Of a stretch of 64,000 nucleotides of DNA, positions 25,018-34,182 are shown one piece after another. The position numbers were made by a program, and so were the translations under genes. The notes under the pieces were generated by a model that worked only from the letters and a program-made list of their open reading frames with translations, was not told the DNA's origin and searched no databases. The stretch's first letter is position 1, and the number at the start of each line of letters is the position of its first letter. Source of the stretch: Dialister sp900541485 (GTDB taxonomy: Bacteria > Bacillota > Negativicutes > Veillonellales > Dialisteraceae); the NCBI GenBank assembly GCA_965119665.1, contig OZ221974.1, forward strand, positions 434,001 through 498,000, given 5' to 3'.

Positions 25018-27155
25018 CAGGATACCTCATTTCGCAATAACGGTAAAAACAGACTGTATCGTTTATTTAATTCAAAGTTTTCCACCGCTCTTTTTAATGC
25101 CGGTTCTGTCGTAATCAGAATCGTCTTTTTTCTTGCCCGTGTTATGCCGGTATATAAAAGATTTCTTTGTAACATGATGTATTGGGAAGGACGAAGAAGA
25201 AAAACCACCGTATCATATTCGCTGCCCTGGCTTTTATGAACGGTAATCGCATAGGCCAGCCGGATATCCATCTTTTCCTGCCCTTCATATACGACTTCTT
25301 TTTCCGGATAACGGACAAATATTTTTTGTGGTGTCACGGCCCATACAATACCGGTATCTCCGTTATATACGCCTTTTTCATAATCATTTCTGGTCTGCAT
25401 GACCTTATCGCCGGGTCTGTATTTTACAGTTTCACCGATTTCTTCTTTTTGCATCAATTTTTGTATAGAACGGTTCAGATGATCAACACCACATATGCCT
25501 TTATACATAGGAGAGAGTACCTGCATACTCATTTTATTTTTTTCATTTCCATAGTCAAAATCTTGGCATAAATGAATAGCGGTCTGATATGCTTCTTCAT
25601 CATTGCCGGTATATATAACGCTGAATTCGCCTTTCAAATCAGATGCGCAAGTCCGGCCTGTCCTGATACGGGCCGCATTTTCAATAATCCCGCTTCCCTC
25701 CTCTTGGCGGAAAATATGATCCAGTTTTACCACCGGGATATTCCCCCACTGTATCAAATCCTTAAGCGGCATTCCCGGACCCACAGGAGGTAACTGGTCA
25801 ATATCTCCCACCAAAATAAGGCGAGCCTCCGGCTTTAATGCACAAAGCAAATGATAAAAAAGTGAAATATCGAGCATGGAGGCTTCATCTACAATAATAA
25901 GGTCTTCTTCTAACGGTTCTGCTTCATTTTTTTCAAAGTAAGTATGCCCGTGATCACGCATAGAGGCTTCCAGTGCTTTATGAATAGTATCCGCATTACG
26001 TCCGCTTGATATAGCCAGACGTTTGGCTGCCCTTCCGGTCGGTGCCATCAATTTTACTTTAACACCGTATTGCTCAGCCGCTCCGATAATAGCCTGGATC
26101 AAGGTCGTTTTTCCTGTACCGGGACCGCCGGTAATAACCATCACTCCCGATTTCATCGATTCTTTTATTGCTTCTTTTTGTTTCTTTTCTAAGGAAAAAC
26201 CATGTTCCCGCTCGAACTTTTCAATGGCCAGAGAAGCATTCCCTATTTCTCTGTCATCTTCGCTCATGTCCTTAATACGCAGGGCCGCTTCCGTTTCTGC
26301 TTCGTATAGATACGGTAAATATAAATATCGTTCCATATCATAAACAACAGAAGGTATTTCTCCTGTATTTACTGCGGTCTGTGCAATGGAAGATACATCT
26401 TCGGCACTCAAATTCAAAAGTCCCGCCACCGCTTCATAAACATCATTTGCCGGTCCGCAAACATGTCCTGTTGTTCCTGCTCTTGCCAACACATAATAAA
26501 TACCATGAACAATGCGATCCTCATGATTTGACGGAATTCCTTCCGAAAGTGCCATTTTATCAACAAATTTAAAATTAAGTCCGGATATTTCACCTATCAT
26601 GCGGTACGGTTCTTCCCGAACGACACGCATGACATTTTCTCCGTACATTTGATTCATCGGCAAAGCAAAACGTTCCGGTATCCCCAAGGATTGCAGAAAC
26701 ATGACTATTTCTTGTAATGCCCCTATCCCCGAATAAGAACTTTTAATTTTTTCAAGTGTCTTTTTCCCTATTCCGGGAATTTCAGAAAGTAAATCTATAT
26801 GCTTTTCAAATATATCCAGTGTTTGTTTTCCGAAATGGGACACAATCTTTTTGGCCATCGCCGGGCCGATGCCGGCAATCATTCCCGATGATAAAAACTG
26901 CTCTATTTCTTCTGTCTTTTCCGGCTTTATCTGTTCTAATACTTCCGCTTTTAATTGCATGCCAAAACGGGGATGCCGCACCCAGCACCCCCTGACTAAA
27001 ACTTTTTCTCCCACATAAGGAATCCTTATGTTTCCTGTAACGGTGACAGGACTTCCGCTTTCATATTCACTCATACGGAAAATGCAAAAATCCCCGTCAC
27101 GGCTTGTAAAAATAATGGTTTCTACTGTCCCGCGCAACTCTTCTGCCATAGACAA
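25017..27155 (-). CDS. recD2: RecD2-type ATP-dependent DNA helicase
   Basis: RecD2 is a 5'-3' SF1B helicase found in bacteria that use AddAB or lack RecBC. The 712 residues carry an OB-like N-terminal part, helix-hairpin-helix repeats (GIGPAMAKKIVSHFG, IPGIGKKTLEKI, about 90-140), Walker A GGPGTGKTT (near 339), Walker B LIIVDEASMLD, GDIDQLPPVGPG, and the C-terminal YAITVHKSQGSEYD and TRARK motifs. The length and order are standard. It begins 1 bp after the 85-aa gene and overlaps comFC by one base. Confidence 0.96.
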   Translation of the reverse strand: MSMAEELRGTVETIIFTSRDGDFCIFRMSEYESGSPVTVTGNIRIPYVGEKVLVRGCWVRHPRFGMQLKAEVLEQIKPEKTEEIEQFLSSGMIAGIGPAMAKKIVSHFGKQTLDIFEKHIDLLSEIPGIGKKTLEKIKSSYSGIGALQEIVMFLQSLGIPERFALPMNQMYGENVMRVVREEPYRMIGEISGLNFKFVDKMALSEGIPSNHEDRIVHGIYYVLARAGTTGHVCGPANDVYEAVAGLLNLSAEDVSSIAQTAVNTGEIPSVVYDMERYLYLPYLYEAETEAALRIKDMSEDDREIGNASLAIEKFEREHGFSLEKKQKEAIKESMKSGVMVITGGPGTGKTTLIQAIIGAAEQYGVKVKLMAPTGRAAKRLAISSGRNADTIHKALEASMRDHGHTYFEKNEAEPLEEDLIIVDEASMLDISLFYHLLCALKPEARLILVGDIDQLPPVGPGMPLKDLIQWGNIPVVKLDHIFRQEEGSGIIENAARIRTGRTCASDLKGEFSVIYTGNDEEAYQTAIHLCQDFDYGNEKNKMSMQVLSPMYKGICGVDHLNRSIQKLMQKEEIGETVKYRPGDKVMQTRNDYEKGVYNGDTGIVWAVTPQKIFVRYPEKEVVYEGQEKMDIRLAYAITVHKSQGSEYDTVVFLLRPSQYIMLQRNLLYTGITRARKKTILITTEPALKRAVENFELNKRYSLFLPLLRNEVS

Positions 27156-27413
27156 TCACACCTTTTTATCAGAATTCACCAGTAAACGATACCATTTTAC
27201 AAAGCGGGAACCATGAATCCTCTTTTGTATGCAATCCGATAGACTTTCTATATATCTTGTATCTGCCAGGTCATCATAAAGCGGTGTATCCGCTTTTATT
27301 CTTTTCTCTCCCGGATTACGAGACACTGTCATTTTTCCGTTAAAAAGACGGGCCAGATTTTTATCCGTCTTCGTTGCCTCTTCCAAAAGAGCTTCCAATT
27401 CTTTTTCATTCAT
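27156..27413 (-). CDS. Small protein of unknown function between proS and recD2
   Basis: The frame is open to 27464, inside proS, but the ATG at 27413 sits 13 bp after the proS stop and gives an 85-residue protein, the more likely start. The ribosome site is weak. The product begins with an acidic helix (MNEKELEALLEEATKTDKNLARLF) cut by a basic turn, then YDDLADTRYIESLSDCIQKRI, and ends with a basic, aromatic stretch (RFVKWYRLL). It is soluble and has no recognised domain. Its stop abuts recD2. It could be a short DNA-metabolism accessory protein, but that is a guess from position. Confidence 0.65.
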   Translation of the reverse strand: MNEKELEALLEEATKTDKNLARLFNGKMTVSRNPGEKRIKADTPLYDDLADTRYIESLSDCIQKRIHGSRFVKWYRLLVNSDKKV

Positions 27414-27426
27414 GACAGGGCACCGG

Positions 27427-29151
27427 TTATAAATTGTCTTGATGCAAACGCCCGAGGATTTCAAAAACTTTATCCTTGCATGCTTCTAAAGGAACTTCTT
27501 TCACTTCTCCATTGCGGCGCAGTTTAATTTCAACAACACCATCCTCTTTCCATTTTTTTCCGATGGTCACACGTACAGGATAGCCTATAAGATCCGCATC
27601 TTTAAACTTAATACCTGCTCTCTCGTTTCTGTCATCAAGAACTACTTCATCGCTGTTACCCGTCATTTCTCTGTAAAGTGTCTTTGCCGCAGTCATTACT
27701 TCTTCGTCTTTATTGTTGGCAGGTATAATCACCACTTCATAAGGTGCAATAGCTACCGGCCAGATAATTCCGTCATCATCATGATTCTGTTCAATAGAAG
27801 CAGCGACGGTACGGGTAACTCCTATACCGTAACAACCCATGACCATCGGATAGGATTTCCCGTTATTATCTAAATAAGTACATCCTAATTTTTCACTGTA
27901 TTTCGTTCCCAGCTTAAAGACCTGACCCACTTCAATTCCTTTTTTCAGTTCAATCTTTCCTCCGCAGACCGGGCAAACATCTGTCGGTGTAATGAGGCGG
28001 ATTGTTTCTACTTTTACAGAATCAAAATCTCTTTTCGGATTGACATGAATGAAGTGTTTGTCCACCGCGTTAGCGCCGCAGCAGACATCCTCCATCTCCA
28101 TCACTGTTTTATCGGCGATGATATCAAAGTTTTCTACTTTTTTCAAACCGATCGGACTTATATAGCCCGCCGTCAGCCCGCACCGTTTCAAATCTTCTTC
28201 TGTTGCCATATCCATTTGAACGGCTCCGTATAAGTTTTGGAGACGAACTTCATTGACTTCATGATCGCCACGAACCAACGCAAGAACCACCGTATCGTCC
28301 AGTTTATATACAACAGCTTTAACAGATTGTGCAACAGGTATCCCCAAGAACCGGCAAACCATTTCTATCGTATGTTGTCCGGGTGTTTCTACAATTTCTT
28401 TTTCTTTTTCATTACGGATATCGCAAGGCAGTGTATTCGGTTCTACCGCCTCTGTATTGGCTGCAAAATCACAATTTTTGCAATAAGCAATATCTGCTTC
28501 CCCCGATTCTGCAATGACTTCAAACTCATGCGAACCGCTTCCGCCGATAGCTCCGGAATCTGCTACCACAGGTCTGAAATCTAAACCGCAACGGGTAAAA
28601 ATTTTGGTATACGCATCATACATGAGTTGATACTGTTTATCCAAACCTTCCTGATTCATATCAAAGGTATAGGCATCTTTCATGATAAATTCGCGACTCC
28701 GCATCAACCCGAAGCGGGGTCTTTTTTCGTCACGGTATTTATTTTGAATCTGATAAAGAGAAACCGGAAGCTGTTTATACGAAGAGGTATCCATATGCGT
28801 CAAAGTTGTCACCAGTTCTTCATGGGTCGGCCCCAAACAATATTCGTGATTATGACGGTCCAAAAATTTAACCATCTCCTCACCATATACATCCCATCGT
28901 CCTGACTGTTGCCAAAGCTCTGCCGGCTGTACAATCGGCATCAATATTTCCTGACAGCCGATAGCCTGCATTTCTTCACGTATAATATTTTCAACCTTAC
29001 GGATAGAGCGGAGAGCTAATGGCAAAAACGCATAAAATCCGCTGGAAATTTTTCTCATCATTCCTGCTTTAAGCATGTATTTATGGCTGATTACAACTGC
29101 ATCGGCCGGAATTTCTCTTAACGTCGGGCTATATAATCTGGATGCTAACAT
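27427..29151 (-). CDS. proS: Prolyl-tRNA synthetase
   Basis: ProRS charges tRNA-Pro. At 574 residues it is the bacterial type with an editing (YbaK/INS) domain inserted between motifs 2 and 3: motif 1 around GFYAFLPLALRSIRKVENIIREEM, motif 2 as YRDEKRPRFGLMRSREFIMKD (about 137-157), the INS region about 220-390, motif 3 with GCYGIGVTRTVAASIEQ, and an anticodon-binding C-terminus. The insert keeps the Lys of SVKAVVYK used in misacyl-tRNA editing. It is 2 bp downstream of ispG. No T-box is seen before it because it lies inside an operon. Confidence 0.97.
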   Translation of the reverse strand: MLASRLYSPTLREIPADAVVISHKYMLKAGMMRKISSGFYAFLPLALRSIRKVENIIREEMQAIGCQEILMPIVQPAELWQQSGRWDVYGEEMVKFLDRHNHEYCLGPTHEELVTTLTHMDTSSYKQLPVSLYQIQNKYRDEKRPRFGLMRSREFIMKDAYTFDMNQEGLDKQYQLMYDAYTKIFTRCGLDFRPVVADSGAIGGSGSHEFEVIAESGEADIAYCKNCDFAANTEAVEPNTLPCDIRNEKEKEIVETPGQHTIEMVCRFLGIPVAQSVKAVVYKLDDTVVLALVRGDHEVNEVRLQNLYGAVQMDMATEEDLKRCGLTAGYISPIGLKKVENFDIIADKTVMEMEDVCCGANAVDKHFIHVNPKRDFDSVKVETIRLITPTDVCPVCGGKIELKKGIEVGQVFKLGTKYSEKLGCTYLDNNGKSYPMVMGCYGIGVTRTVAASIEQNHDDDGIIWPVAIAPYEVVIIPANNKDEEVMTAAKTLYREMTGNSDEVVLDDRNERAGIKFKDADLIGYPVRVTIGKKWKEDGVVEIKLRRNGEVKEVPLEACKDKVFEILGRLHQDNL

Positions 29152-29153
29152 TT

Positions 29154-30215
29154 TTATTTTCCTCTGCTTTCATCATTTTCAATTTCTTCCATCAAAGCAT
29201 CAATCAATTCACTTTCCGGTACACTGCGGATTACTTTTCCTTTTCTGAAAAGTAGTCCTGTGCCTTTTCCGCCGGCAATACCGAAATCTGCCTCTCTGGC
29301 TTCTCCGGGTCCGTTGACGGCACAACCCATCACCGCTACGCGAATCGGCTTTTTCAAACCTTCAAGCCGGGCTTCTACCTCCTGTGCCATTTCAATCAGG
29401 TTTACCTGTGTCCGCCCGCAGGTCGGACAAGAAATCAGAACCGGACCGTATTGCTGCAAGCCGGCAGAACTTAATATTTCCTTTGCCGCTTTAACTTCTT
29501 TCAGCGGATCATCCGTTAAAGATACTCTTATTGTATCACCAATACCATCCAAAAGCAGTGCTCCGATTCCTACAGAAGATTTTATCGTACCTCTGTACAG
29601 GGTCCCTGCCTCTGTCACCCCCAAATGAAGAGGATAATTTACTTTTTCATGAAGCATACGGTTCGCTTTTACCATCATGGGAACGTCCGTAGATTTTACA
29701 GAAATAACGATATCGTAAAAACTTTCTTCTTCCAATATTTTTACATGCTCTAAAGCCGCAGCCACCATTCCCTCTGCCGTCGGATGACCGCCATATGCTT
29801 CCAGAACAGGTTCCGGCAAAGAACCGGCATTGATTCCGATTCTGATAGGAATATGCTTCTCCTTGGCCATGGACACAACCTTTACGACATTTTCTCTTTT
29901 CCCTATATTGCCCGGGTTGATACGAAGTGCATCAATCCCTGATTCCATAGCTGTGAGCGCCAGACGATAATCAAAATGAATATCTGCCACCAAGGGCAGC
30001 TTAACTCTTTTTCTTAACTCCCCGACGGCTTCTGCCGCTTTTTTATCGGGGACGGCAACTCTGACAATATCGGCTCCGGCCTCATATAATGCATTAATCT
30101 GCGTGGCTGCAAAATGAGTTTCTACCGGACTGAATGTACTCATAGACTGAATGGCAACAGGTGCACCGCCGCCTATAGCTACATTCCCCACCTTCACTTG
30201 TCTTGTAAGACTCAT
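29154..30215 (-). CDS. ispG: 4-hydroxy-3-methylbut-2-enyl-diphosphate synthase IspG
   Basis: IspG (GcpE) makes HMBPP in the non-mevalonate isoprenoid pathway, using a [4Fe-4S] cluster. The 353-residue protein has the TIM-barrel N-terminus (QSMSTF near 23, ADIHFD near 99) and the cluster motifs CPTCGRTQVNL (near 271-274) and MGCAVNGPGEAREAD (near 306). It is 13 bp from rseP and 2 bp from proS. Together with dxr in the same operon it supplies the precursors used by uppS. Confidence 0.97.
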   Translation of the reverse strand: MSLTRQVKVGNVAIGGGAPVAIQSMSTFSPVETHFAATQINALYEAGADIVRVAVPDKKAAEAVGELRKRVKLPLVADIHFDYRLALTAMESGIDALRINPGNIGKRENVVKVVSMAKEKHIPIRIGINAGSLPEPVLEAYGGHPTAEGMVAAALEHVKILEEESFYDIVISVKSTDVPMMVKANRMLHEKVNYPLHLGVTEAGTLYRGTIKSSVGIGALLLDGIGDTIRVSLTDDPLKEVKAAKEILSSAGLQQYGPVLISCPTCGRTQVNLIEMAQEVEARLEGLKKPIRVAVMGCAVNGPGEAREADFGIAGGKGTGLLFRKGKVIRSVPESELIDALMEEIENDESRGK

Positions 30216-30228
30216 TCCATCACCTTTA

Positions 30229-31251
30229 TCATTTAAATATCGAAGAAATATCGTTAAACATCGCCAACAAAAACAAAAAAGCGATCACTGTGACACCCAG
30301 TGCCTGTATGTAATACAAGCTTTTTTCAGGAAGTTTTTTCCCATAAACCGCTTCCAGTAAGGTTAACAGAAATAATCCTCCGTCCAAAAGCGGAACAGGC
30401 AATAAATTCAAAAACCCCAAATTCAGGCTGAGCAGTGCAATAAAAGTAAATAAAGCCGTAATACCTGCTTCCGCAACAGTACCGGCCATACGGGCAACCC
30501 CAATAGGTCCTGCCACATCGCCGGATGTCCCTGTAAATATCTGCTGCAATCCGCCAATAATTTGAGCTAAAATAAATGCGCATCTGTCATAACTCAAACG
30601 GGCAGCTTCTATAAAAGACACGTTTTTTCTGTCCATATGAGGTGTGATTCCCATTACGGCTCTTCCCTCTCCGTTATCCTGGGGAATGACAGTCACCTTT
30701 TTCATTTGTCCGGCGCTTTCAATTTCTACCGTTAAAACACGACCCGCCCGGTCAGAAACACATGGACCGATATCACTCCATTTTATAATCTTATGTCCGT
30801 TAATGGTGCGTATTGCATCTCCCTTGGCGATTCCCGCATGATAAGCTGAACTGTTTTCTAAAACAGAGCCTACTACCGGTTCGTCTTTAAAAGTATACAA
30901 TCCGTTAATTGAAAAAATGCTCATAAAAATAAAAAACGCGAGCAGAATATTAAATACAGAACCTGCTGATATAACCAGCAGTCTTGCCCATACAGGTCGA
31001 TTTGAAAAAGCACGGGGATCTTCATTTTCTCCCGGTGCCATACCTGCTATTTTGTTATAACCGCCCAGTGGAATACAGCGCAGAGAGTACAATGTTTCTC
31101 CTCTTTTTTTAGAAAAGATTTTCGGCCCGAAGCCGACTGCAAATTCTTCCACTTTCATGCCTGTCAGTTTTGCCATAATAAAATGTCCGCCTTCATGGAC
31201 AATAACAATTATGGCAAATACAAATACAGGCGCCAATATTGTATTTAACAT
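30229..31251 (-). CDS. rseP: RseP/RasP-type site-2 intramembrane metalloprotease
   Basis: This zinc protease cuts transmembrane segments, classically those of anti-sigma factors. The 340 residues contain HEGGH (19-23) in the first membrane helix, a single PDZ domain (about 120-195), and the third-ligand motif LNLLPVPLLDGG (near 280) in a late helix. One PDZ is the usual Firmicute arrangement. It overlaps dxr by 7 bp. The membrane protein at 2962-3483 would be a natural candidate substrate, but nothing in the sequence proves that. Confidence 0.95.
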   Translation of the reverse strand: MLNTILAPVFVFAIIVIVHEGGHFIMAKLTGMKVEEFAVGFGPKIFSKKRGETLYSLRCIPLGGYNKIAGMAPGENEDPRAFSNRPVWARLLVISAGSVFNILLAFFIFMSIFSINGLYTFKDEPVVGSVLENSSAYHAGIAKGDAIRTINGHKIIKWSDIGPCVSDRAGRVLTVEIESAGQMKKVTVIPQDNGEGRAVMGITPHMDRKNVSFIEAARLSYDRCAFILAQIIGGLQQIFTGTSGDVAGPIGVARMAGTVAEAGITALFTFIALLSLNLGFLNLLPVPLLDGGLFLLTLLEAVYGKKLPEKSLYYIQALGVTVIAFLFLLAMFNDISSIFK

Positions 31252-32408
31252 GAGTATCCTTTATTAATAATCTGTCCGGCTGTTTTTCTGGCTGTCAAAT
31301 CAGCTTGCCGCAAGTCTTCCAATGAATGAATTTCATAAAAAACATTTCTGTTCAGTGTTTCTTCTACAACATCGAAAATTTCCAAGAATGAAATCTGGCC
31401 GTTTATAAATCCCGAAATGGCCTCTTCATTAGCGGCATTAAATACAGTGGTTGCATTTCCGCCTGTTTTTCCCGCCTCATAGGCCAGCCTCAAAGAGCGG
31501 AACGTATCCGTGTCCGGCTGTTCGATAGCTACAGACATTATTTGTGTCCAATCCACAAATTCACGCGACGGGGAAAAAATACGTTCCGGATAAGTCAGGG
31601 CAAACTGGATAGGAAGTCGCATATCAGGATTTCCTATCTGGGCGATAATTGATCCGTCTTCATATTCCACCATAGAATGAATCAGGCTTTGCGGTTGTAT
31701 CAACACTTTGATATGATCGTAATCCACGTTGAAAAGCCAATGTGCTTCAATTACCTCGAGGCCTTTGTTAAACATGGTTGCCGAGTCTAAAGTTACTTTT
31801 CTTCCCATGCTCCATGTGGGATGCTTCATGGCATCTTCTAATGTAACATATTTTAATTCTTCTTTTTTCTTTCCCCGGAAAGGTCCTCCCGAAGCCGTTA
31901 AAATAAGATTATGAACCGCCTTTTTGTCCTGCCCCAAAAGGGATTGGAATATGGCACTGTGCTCACTGTCCACAGGAATTATATTTGTTCCTTTTCGGCG
32001 TGCCGCTTCTATGACAAGTTTTCCGCCGGCTACCAGTGTTTCTTTGTTGGCCAACGCAATTTCTTTACCTGCCTCAATGGCCGCCAGTGCAGGCTCCAGT
32101 CCAGCTATACCTGTCACTGCTACAAGAACAGTATCAATATCATCTCGTGCTACGACTTTTGCAAGAGCCTTTTCTCCACAAAAAATGTCAGCCTTGCCGT
32201 CATATATTTCTCTGAACCGTTTTCCTGCTTCTTCATCGGTAATCACAATGGCATTGGGCTGAAACTCCATAGCCTGTTCTTCGAGCATTTCTATATTAGT
32301 TTTAGCAGCAATTACCGATGCATGAAAACGTTCCGGATGTGCTCTTATTACATCCAAAGTCTGTTTTCCGATAGAACCTGTACTTCCGAGTACTGCTATT
32401 TCTTTCAT
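31245..32408 (-). CDS. dxr: 1-deoxy-D-xylulose 5-phosphate reductoisomerase
   Basis: Dxr converts DXP to MEP, the second step of the non-mevalonate isoprenoid pathway, using NADPH and a divalent metal. The NADPH loop is GSTGSIG (near residue 8), the metal-binding acids are in VDSEHSAIFQ (near 143-152), and the fosmidomycin-loop sequence MGRKVTLDSATMFNKGLE is intact. The frame is open to 32429, but TGGAG right after the cdsA stop positions the ATG at 32408 (387 aa). It overlaps rseP by 7 bp. Confidence 0.96.
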   Translation of the reverse strand: MKEIAVLGSTGSIGKQTLDVIRAHPERFHASVIAAKTNIEMLEEQAMEFQPNAIVITDEEAGKRFREIYDGKADIFCGEKALAKVVARDDIDTVLVAVTGIAGLEPALAAIEAGKEIALANKETLVAGGKLVIEAARRKGTNIIPVDSEHSAIFQSLLGQDKKAVHNLILTASGGPFRGKKKEELKYVTLEDAMKHPTWSMGRKVTLDSATMFNKGLEVIEAHWLFNVDYDHIKVLIQPQSLIHSMVEYEDGSIIAQIGNPDMRLPIQFALTYPERIFSPSREFVDWTQIMSVAIEQPDTDTFRSLRLAYEAGKTGGNATTVFNAANEEAISGFINGQISFLEIFDVVEETLNRNVFYEIHSLEDLRQADLTARKTAGQIINKGYSC

Positions 32409-32418
32409 TTTTACTCCA

Positions 32419-33228
32419 TTACCTGACAATACACAAAAAACCGAGAACTACAGGCGCGACAAAAAGAAGACTGTCAAAACGATCCATCAGTCCGCCATGT
32501 CCGGGCAAAAGTTTTCCTGAATCTTTCACATCACAGACCCGTTTCATATAAGATTCAAATAAGTCTCCCATCGGTGCCGCAATGGCTACGAAAATCCCCA
32601 AAAAGAAACCTTCTGCCATAGAAAAGCCCGCTGCTCCGGAAAGTGCGAAACAACAGATGACCGTACCTGCCATCCCCCCGAGGAGTCCTTCTATTGTTTT
32701 GTTAGGACTGATATGAGGTGCCATCTTGTGCCGTCCCCACTTCTTACCCACAAAAAAAGCAAAGGTATCACTTGCCCAAGTACCTGCCAGAGACAGCAAG
32801 ATAAAAAATACGCCAGATTCTAAGGATAGTCCGCCGACCGGTGCAAACTCACCACTTCCTCTTAATATGGAAAGTGAACCGAAACCAATACCGAAGTAAA
32901 GAATTCCGAAGACCGTATATATAAACCGGTGCAAATCCTGTTTTTTTATAAAAGGCACCAGACAAAGAATGCCGACAAAAGTCAGTATGATCAGTGCCAA
33001 AAAAATACGGAGAGAATAAAAACCGGTCACCCCGATAACACAAGCCAAAAATCCCACTGCCGCATCTCTGTATATGGGAATATCCAAATGCGCCAACATC
33101 TCTTTGTATTCCAAAAGACTTAAAGCCGCAACAATGAACACTGCGGTTGTAAGAAACCAGCCACCTGCTGCCACAAGTCCAAGTACGGCTATGACTCCGA
33201 TTATAGCTGTTATAATCCGTGTTTTCAT
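32419..33228 (-). CDS. cdsA: Phosphatidate cytidylyltransferase CdsA
   Basis: CdsA makes CDP-diacylglycerol, the branch point of phospholipid synthesis, in the inner membrane. The product is about 269 residues with some eight hydrophobic segments and the C-terminal signature GDLFESYMKRVCDVKDSG-K-LLPGHGGLMDRFDS. The open frame runs to 33279, but GGGGAG stands before the ATG at 33228, which overlaps the uppS stop as ATGA, so I use that start. It is the usual neighbour of uppS and dxr. Confidence 0.96.
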   Translation of the reverse strand: MKTRIITAIIGVIAVLGLVAAGGWFLTTAVFIVAALSLLEYKEMLAHLDIPIYRDAAVGFLACVIGVTGFYSLRIFLALIILTFVGILCLVPFIKKQDLHRFIYTVFGILYFGIGFGSLSILRGSGEFAPVGGLSLESGVFFILLSLAGTWASDTFAFFVGKKWGRHKMAPHISPNKTIEGLLGGMAGTVICCFALSGAAGFSMAEGFFLGIFVAIAAPMGDLFESYMKRVCDVKDSGKLLPGHGGLMDRFDSLLFVAPVVLGFLCIVR

Positions 33229-33950
33229 GTAGTCTCCCCTGTTAAACCGCCAAACCTGCGGTCTCTTCCTGTGTACCAACAGATTGCCTTTTTTAATTCA
33301 TCTTCTGTAAAGTCCGGCCAAAACACCGGTGTAAAGTATAGTTCACTATATGAAGTTTGCCACAGTAAAAAATTAGAAATCCGGGATTCCCCGCCTGTAC
33401 GGATTAATAAGTCCACATCTTCTGCAACAGAGGGATATAAATAATTTTCCATGGTCGTTTCCGTAATATCGGCTTCTTTTAATTTTCCGGTACGGACATC
33501 ATCAATCATAGATTTAATACCCCGGATAATTTCCATGCGTCCGCCATAATTGATTGCCACATTAAGAACCAGTCCGTCATTATGAGCCGTATCATTCTCA
33601 CAGGTTTGGATTTCTTTCTGCAACGATTCCGAAAGCCGTGTAACATCTCCTACAATATGAACCCGGACATTATCTTTTATCAAGTCACGGAGTTCGCCAA
33701 TCAAATAATGTTTAAAAAGTCTCATAAGGAAATTCACTTCTAAGGAAGGGCGTTTCCAATTTTCTGTAGAAAATGCATATAATGTAAGTCTTTTAATTCC
33801 CATATGAGCGGCAGCACGAACAATTACTTTTACGTTTGCTGCCCCCGCTTTATGTCCAAAAGTGCGTTCTCTTCCTCTTTTCTGTGCCCATCTTCCATTT
33901 CCGTCAAGTATGATAGCCACGTGGTGGGGAAATATTTTTTTCTCAGACAC
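33225..33950 (-). CDS. uppS: Isoprenyl (undecaprenyl diphosphate) synthase UppS
   Basis: UppS builds the C55 lipid carrier for peptidoglycan by adding isopentenyl units to FPP. The 241-residue cis-prenyltransferase shows the diphosphate-binding loop ILDGNGRWA (near 13-21), GHKAG, LTLYAFSTENWKRP and the late RTGGESRISNFLLWQTSYSELYF block. The start is a GTG at 33950 that overlaps the preceding 79-aa gene by 8 bp. The operon also holds dxr and ispG, which provide its substrate. Confidence 0.96.
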   Translation of the reverse strand: MSEKKIFPHHVAIILDGNGRWAQKRGRERTFGHKAGAANVKVIVRAAAHMGIKRLTLYAFSTENWKRPSLEVNFLMRLFKHYLIGELRDLIKDNVRVHIVGDVTRLSESLQKEIQTCENDTAHNDGLVLNVAINYGGRMEIIRGIKSMIDDVRTGKLKEADITETTMENYLYPSVAEDVDLLIRTGGESRISNFLLWQTSYSELYFTPVFWPDFTEDELKKAICWYTGRDRRFGGLTGETT

Positions 33951-34182
33951 TTGATCTACCCTTTTCTACTATTTTTTTCAAAGCTTCTTCCGCCTCTTTG
34001 CTGTAAGCCATCCGGGGCATTATAACAGCATGTTTCCCGGGGCGCACTAAATACATCTCATTTTCTGCCAACGGATACCGGCGCCCCTTAGTAAGAGATA
34101 TTGTCCAATCCGGATATTTTTCTTTAATGCACCGGGCTGTTTCCTCACTGTAAAACATACCGGCATATATTTCTTTTTCCAT
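33943..34182 (-). CDS. Small conserved-context protein between frr and uppS
   Basis: The 79-residue soluble protein overlaps frr at its start (TGATG) and uppS at its stop, so it is fully embedded in the operon and surely translated. It reads MEKEIYAGMFYSEETARCI at the start, a basic middle (TISLTKGRRYPLAENEMYLVRPGKHAVI) and a helical Lys/Glu-rich end (YSKEAEEALKKIVEKG). No domain is recognised. The place between ribosome recycling and lipid-carrier synthesis gives no firm clue to its role. Confidence 0.75.
   Translation of the reverse strand: MEKEIYAGMFYSEETARCIKEKYPDWTISLTKGRRYPLAENEMYLVRPGKHAVIMPRMAYSKEAEEALKKIVEKGRSSV

Noticed and set aside
31911..32426. Plus-strand frame of 171 aa opposite dxr
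   Set aside because: Shadow of dxr, with Cys/Phe/Ser-rich content typical of antisense frames.
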